Assembly (NCBI GenBank): GCA_949775045.1 | Contig: OX459107.1 | Location: 14,079,179-14,143,178 of the forward strand | DNA length: 64,000 nt | Direction of reading: 5' to 3' | DNA from: Metridium senile | Taxonomy: Eukaryota > Cnidaria > Anthozoa > Actiniaria > Metridiidae | Shown: in pieces, positions 63,014 through 64,000 of the stretch | Position numbering within the stretch: position 1 is the first letter of the stretch | Layout of the letters: every line of letters starts with the position of its first letter | Program-made: the position numbers and the translations under genes | Notes under the pieces: model-generated | Told to the model about the DNA's origin: nothing | Database searches by the model: none | Seen by the model: the letters and a program-made list of their open reading frames with translations, nothing else

Positions 63014-63842
63014 ATGGTTGCACTCAAGTTAGCCTTGCTTTTGAGCCTACTTCTTCAAGTCGAAGGTACGTACAATTACTCAATTTAAGCGTCAACATTT
63101 CATATAATAATGTTACATTATAACAATAGTTTTAGGAGATAAAGCATCTAAATATAAGCTATATGTTTCACATGTGAAAAAGCGATACGTCCAATCAGCG
63201 TCAAGAACACACTTTCGCACATGTGAGAAATATAACCAATCAGATTTGAGAACTGAGAGTCTCAGCCAATCAGGAAACGAGAGAAAAACACCTGATTGGC
63301 TTTCCCGGCCAAAGAGCGAAAAGTGTTTTGAATCAATGTTTGAAATAATAATGAAGGACTGCTTTGGGCTGTTAATTTGTTTTTTCAGGTACTTTCATAC
63401 ATTTACATTTTATTTTTATTTTTTTTCTACTTGTTATTATGAATGATTTATTTGTAATAATTGAATAGCTATTTACGTAAACCCTACAGAGGCTGAGTTT
63501 GAGCCGAGAAAACCGTGAAATGTTTTTATACTTTTATATATTTTGGATAAAGATTTACTTTCCTCTCCCTCCCCCTAAGGTAAAGATGGTTGTAGAGATC
63601 TCCAATACCTCGAGTGCATTGGAAACAAGACCTTGACAGGTCACGTGATCGATTCCTCCAGGATGGTAACACCTGTCAAAGCCAATTGTCAGAATAAGTG
63701 TTACCATGACAACAGGTGTGTGTCGTATAACTTGGGCCCAGTAGGTGGAGTAACGAGACAGTGTGAGTTGAATGCCGCTGACCACTCGAGCCGACCCAGT
63801 TTCTTCGTGGACAAAACAGGCCATGAATATTGTCCAATAAAG
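63014..63842 (+). CDS. Gene C: third PAN-TSP1-F5/8C paralogue, first two exons only
   Basis: Exon 1 (63,014-63,065) encodes the same signal peptide as gene B (MVALKLALLLSLLLQVEG). Exon 2 (63,580-63,842) is the PAN/apple exon, identical in reading frame and apparently in sequence to gene B. The window ends in the intron 2 microsatellite, so the TSP1 and F5/8C exons are expected beyond 64,000. Same orientation as gene B. Confidence 0.85.
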
Positions 63843-64000
63843 GTTAGTAAGTAAGTAAGGAAGTAAGGAAGGAAGGAAGGAAGGAAGGAAGGAAGGAAGG
63901 AAGGAAGGAAGGAAGGAAGGAAGGAAGCAAGTAAGCAAGTAAGCAAGTAAGCAAGTAAGCAAGTAAGCAAGTAAGCAAGTAAGCAAGTAAGCAAGTAAGC
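63843..64000. repeat. GTAA/GGAA/GCAAGTAA microsatellite at the gene C intron 2 donor
   Basis: Begins GTTAGTAAGTAAGTAAGG as in gene B but has a longer GGAA run (about 63,867-63,926) before the GCAAGTAA array, which continues past the window edge. Confidence 0.95.

Larger units (their letters stand above)
59750..64000 (+). repeat. Segmental duplication, copy 2 (5' part of gene C)
   Basis: Collinear with 19,281-23,900. Introns and intergenic sequence match as well as exons. The left border abuts a displaced 182-bp repeat fragment. The right border is outside the window. Confidence 0.9.

Overview
The window looks like nuclear DNA of an anthozoan cnidarian, most likely a stony coral or a close relative. 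The reasons are short phase-conserved exons with GT-AG introns, a secreted PAN/apple - thrombospondin type 1 - F5/8C (discoidin) protein of the sort expanded in cnidarians, AT-rich spacers, and very many small foldback transposons and microsatellites. There is no prokaryotic gene organisation. Species assignment is inference. Exon borders were counted by hand from splice sites and reading frames and could be off by a base.

Region by region. (1) 0.25-10.7 kb, minus strand: eight exons of a DEK_C + SWIB chromatin protein (UAF30-like) that runs off the left edge. Its introns are filled with ATC/GAT satellite (one array is 2.4 kb), a tRNA-type SINE and palindromic elements. (2) 12.3-17.9 kb (minus) and 22.7-30.2 kb (plus): two complete, divergently arranged, seven-exon genes, A and B, for the secreted PAN-TSP1-F5/8C protein (358 and 355 residues). 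The first two exons of a third copy, C, lie at 63.0-63.8 kb inside a recent segmental duplication (19.28-23.9 kb = 59.75-64.0 kb). Intron 2 of all three copies starts with a GTAA-type microsatellite that grows directly out of the 5' splice site. Gene A preserves the empty sites of at least two transposons inserted in gene B. (3) 30.2-35.5 kb: repeats and foldback elements with no supported gene.

(4) 35,492-47,069: an 11.6-kb DNA transposon with terminal inverted repeats (TAGCCTGCAG...) and a 9-bp target duplication GCAATGATG on both sides. It carries two apparently intact, convergent genes: a 596-residue RecQ-like SF2 helicase (plus strand, 3 exons) and a 1,079-residue DUF6589-type protein with an N-terminal Cys cluster and two internal C2H2 fingers (minus strand, 7 exons). 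A 2.0-kb TA-flanked element is nested between them. The DUF6589 protein is the best candidate transposase and the helicase a probable accessory. This is the most interesting object in the window; helicase-bearing Academ transposons are the nearest described precedent I can recall.

(5) 47-59 kb: a decayed TSP1-type exon interrupted by a hairpin element, two copies of a 1.35-kb SINE-like repeat (50.1 and 57.1 kb), a G-rich foldback element, and a frameshifted fragment of a second, different RecQ-like gene at 58.5 kb. (6) 59.75-64.0 kb: the duplicated block leading into gene C.
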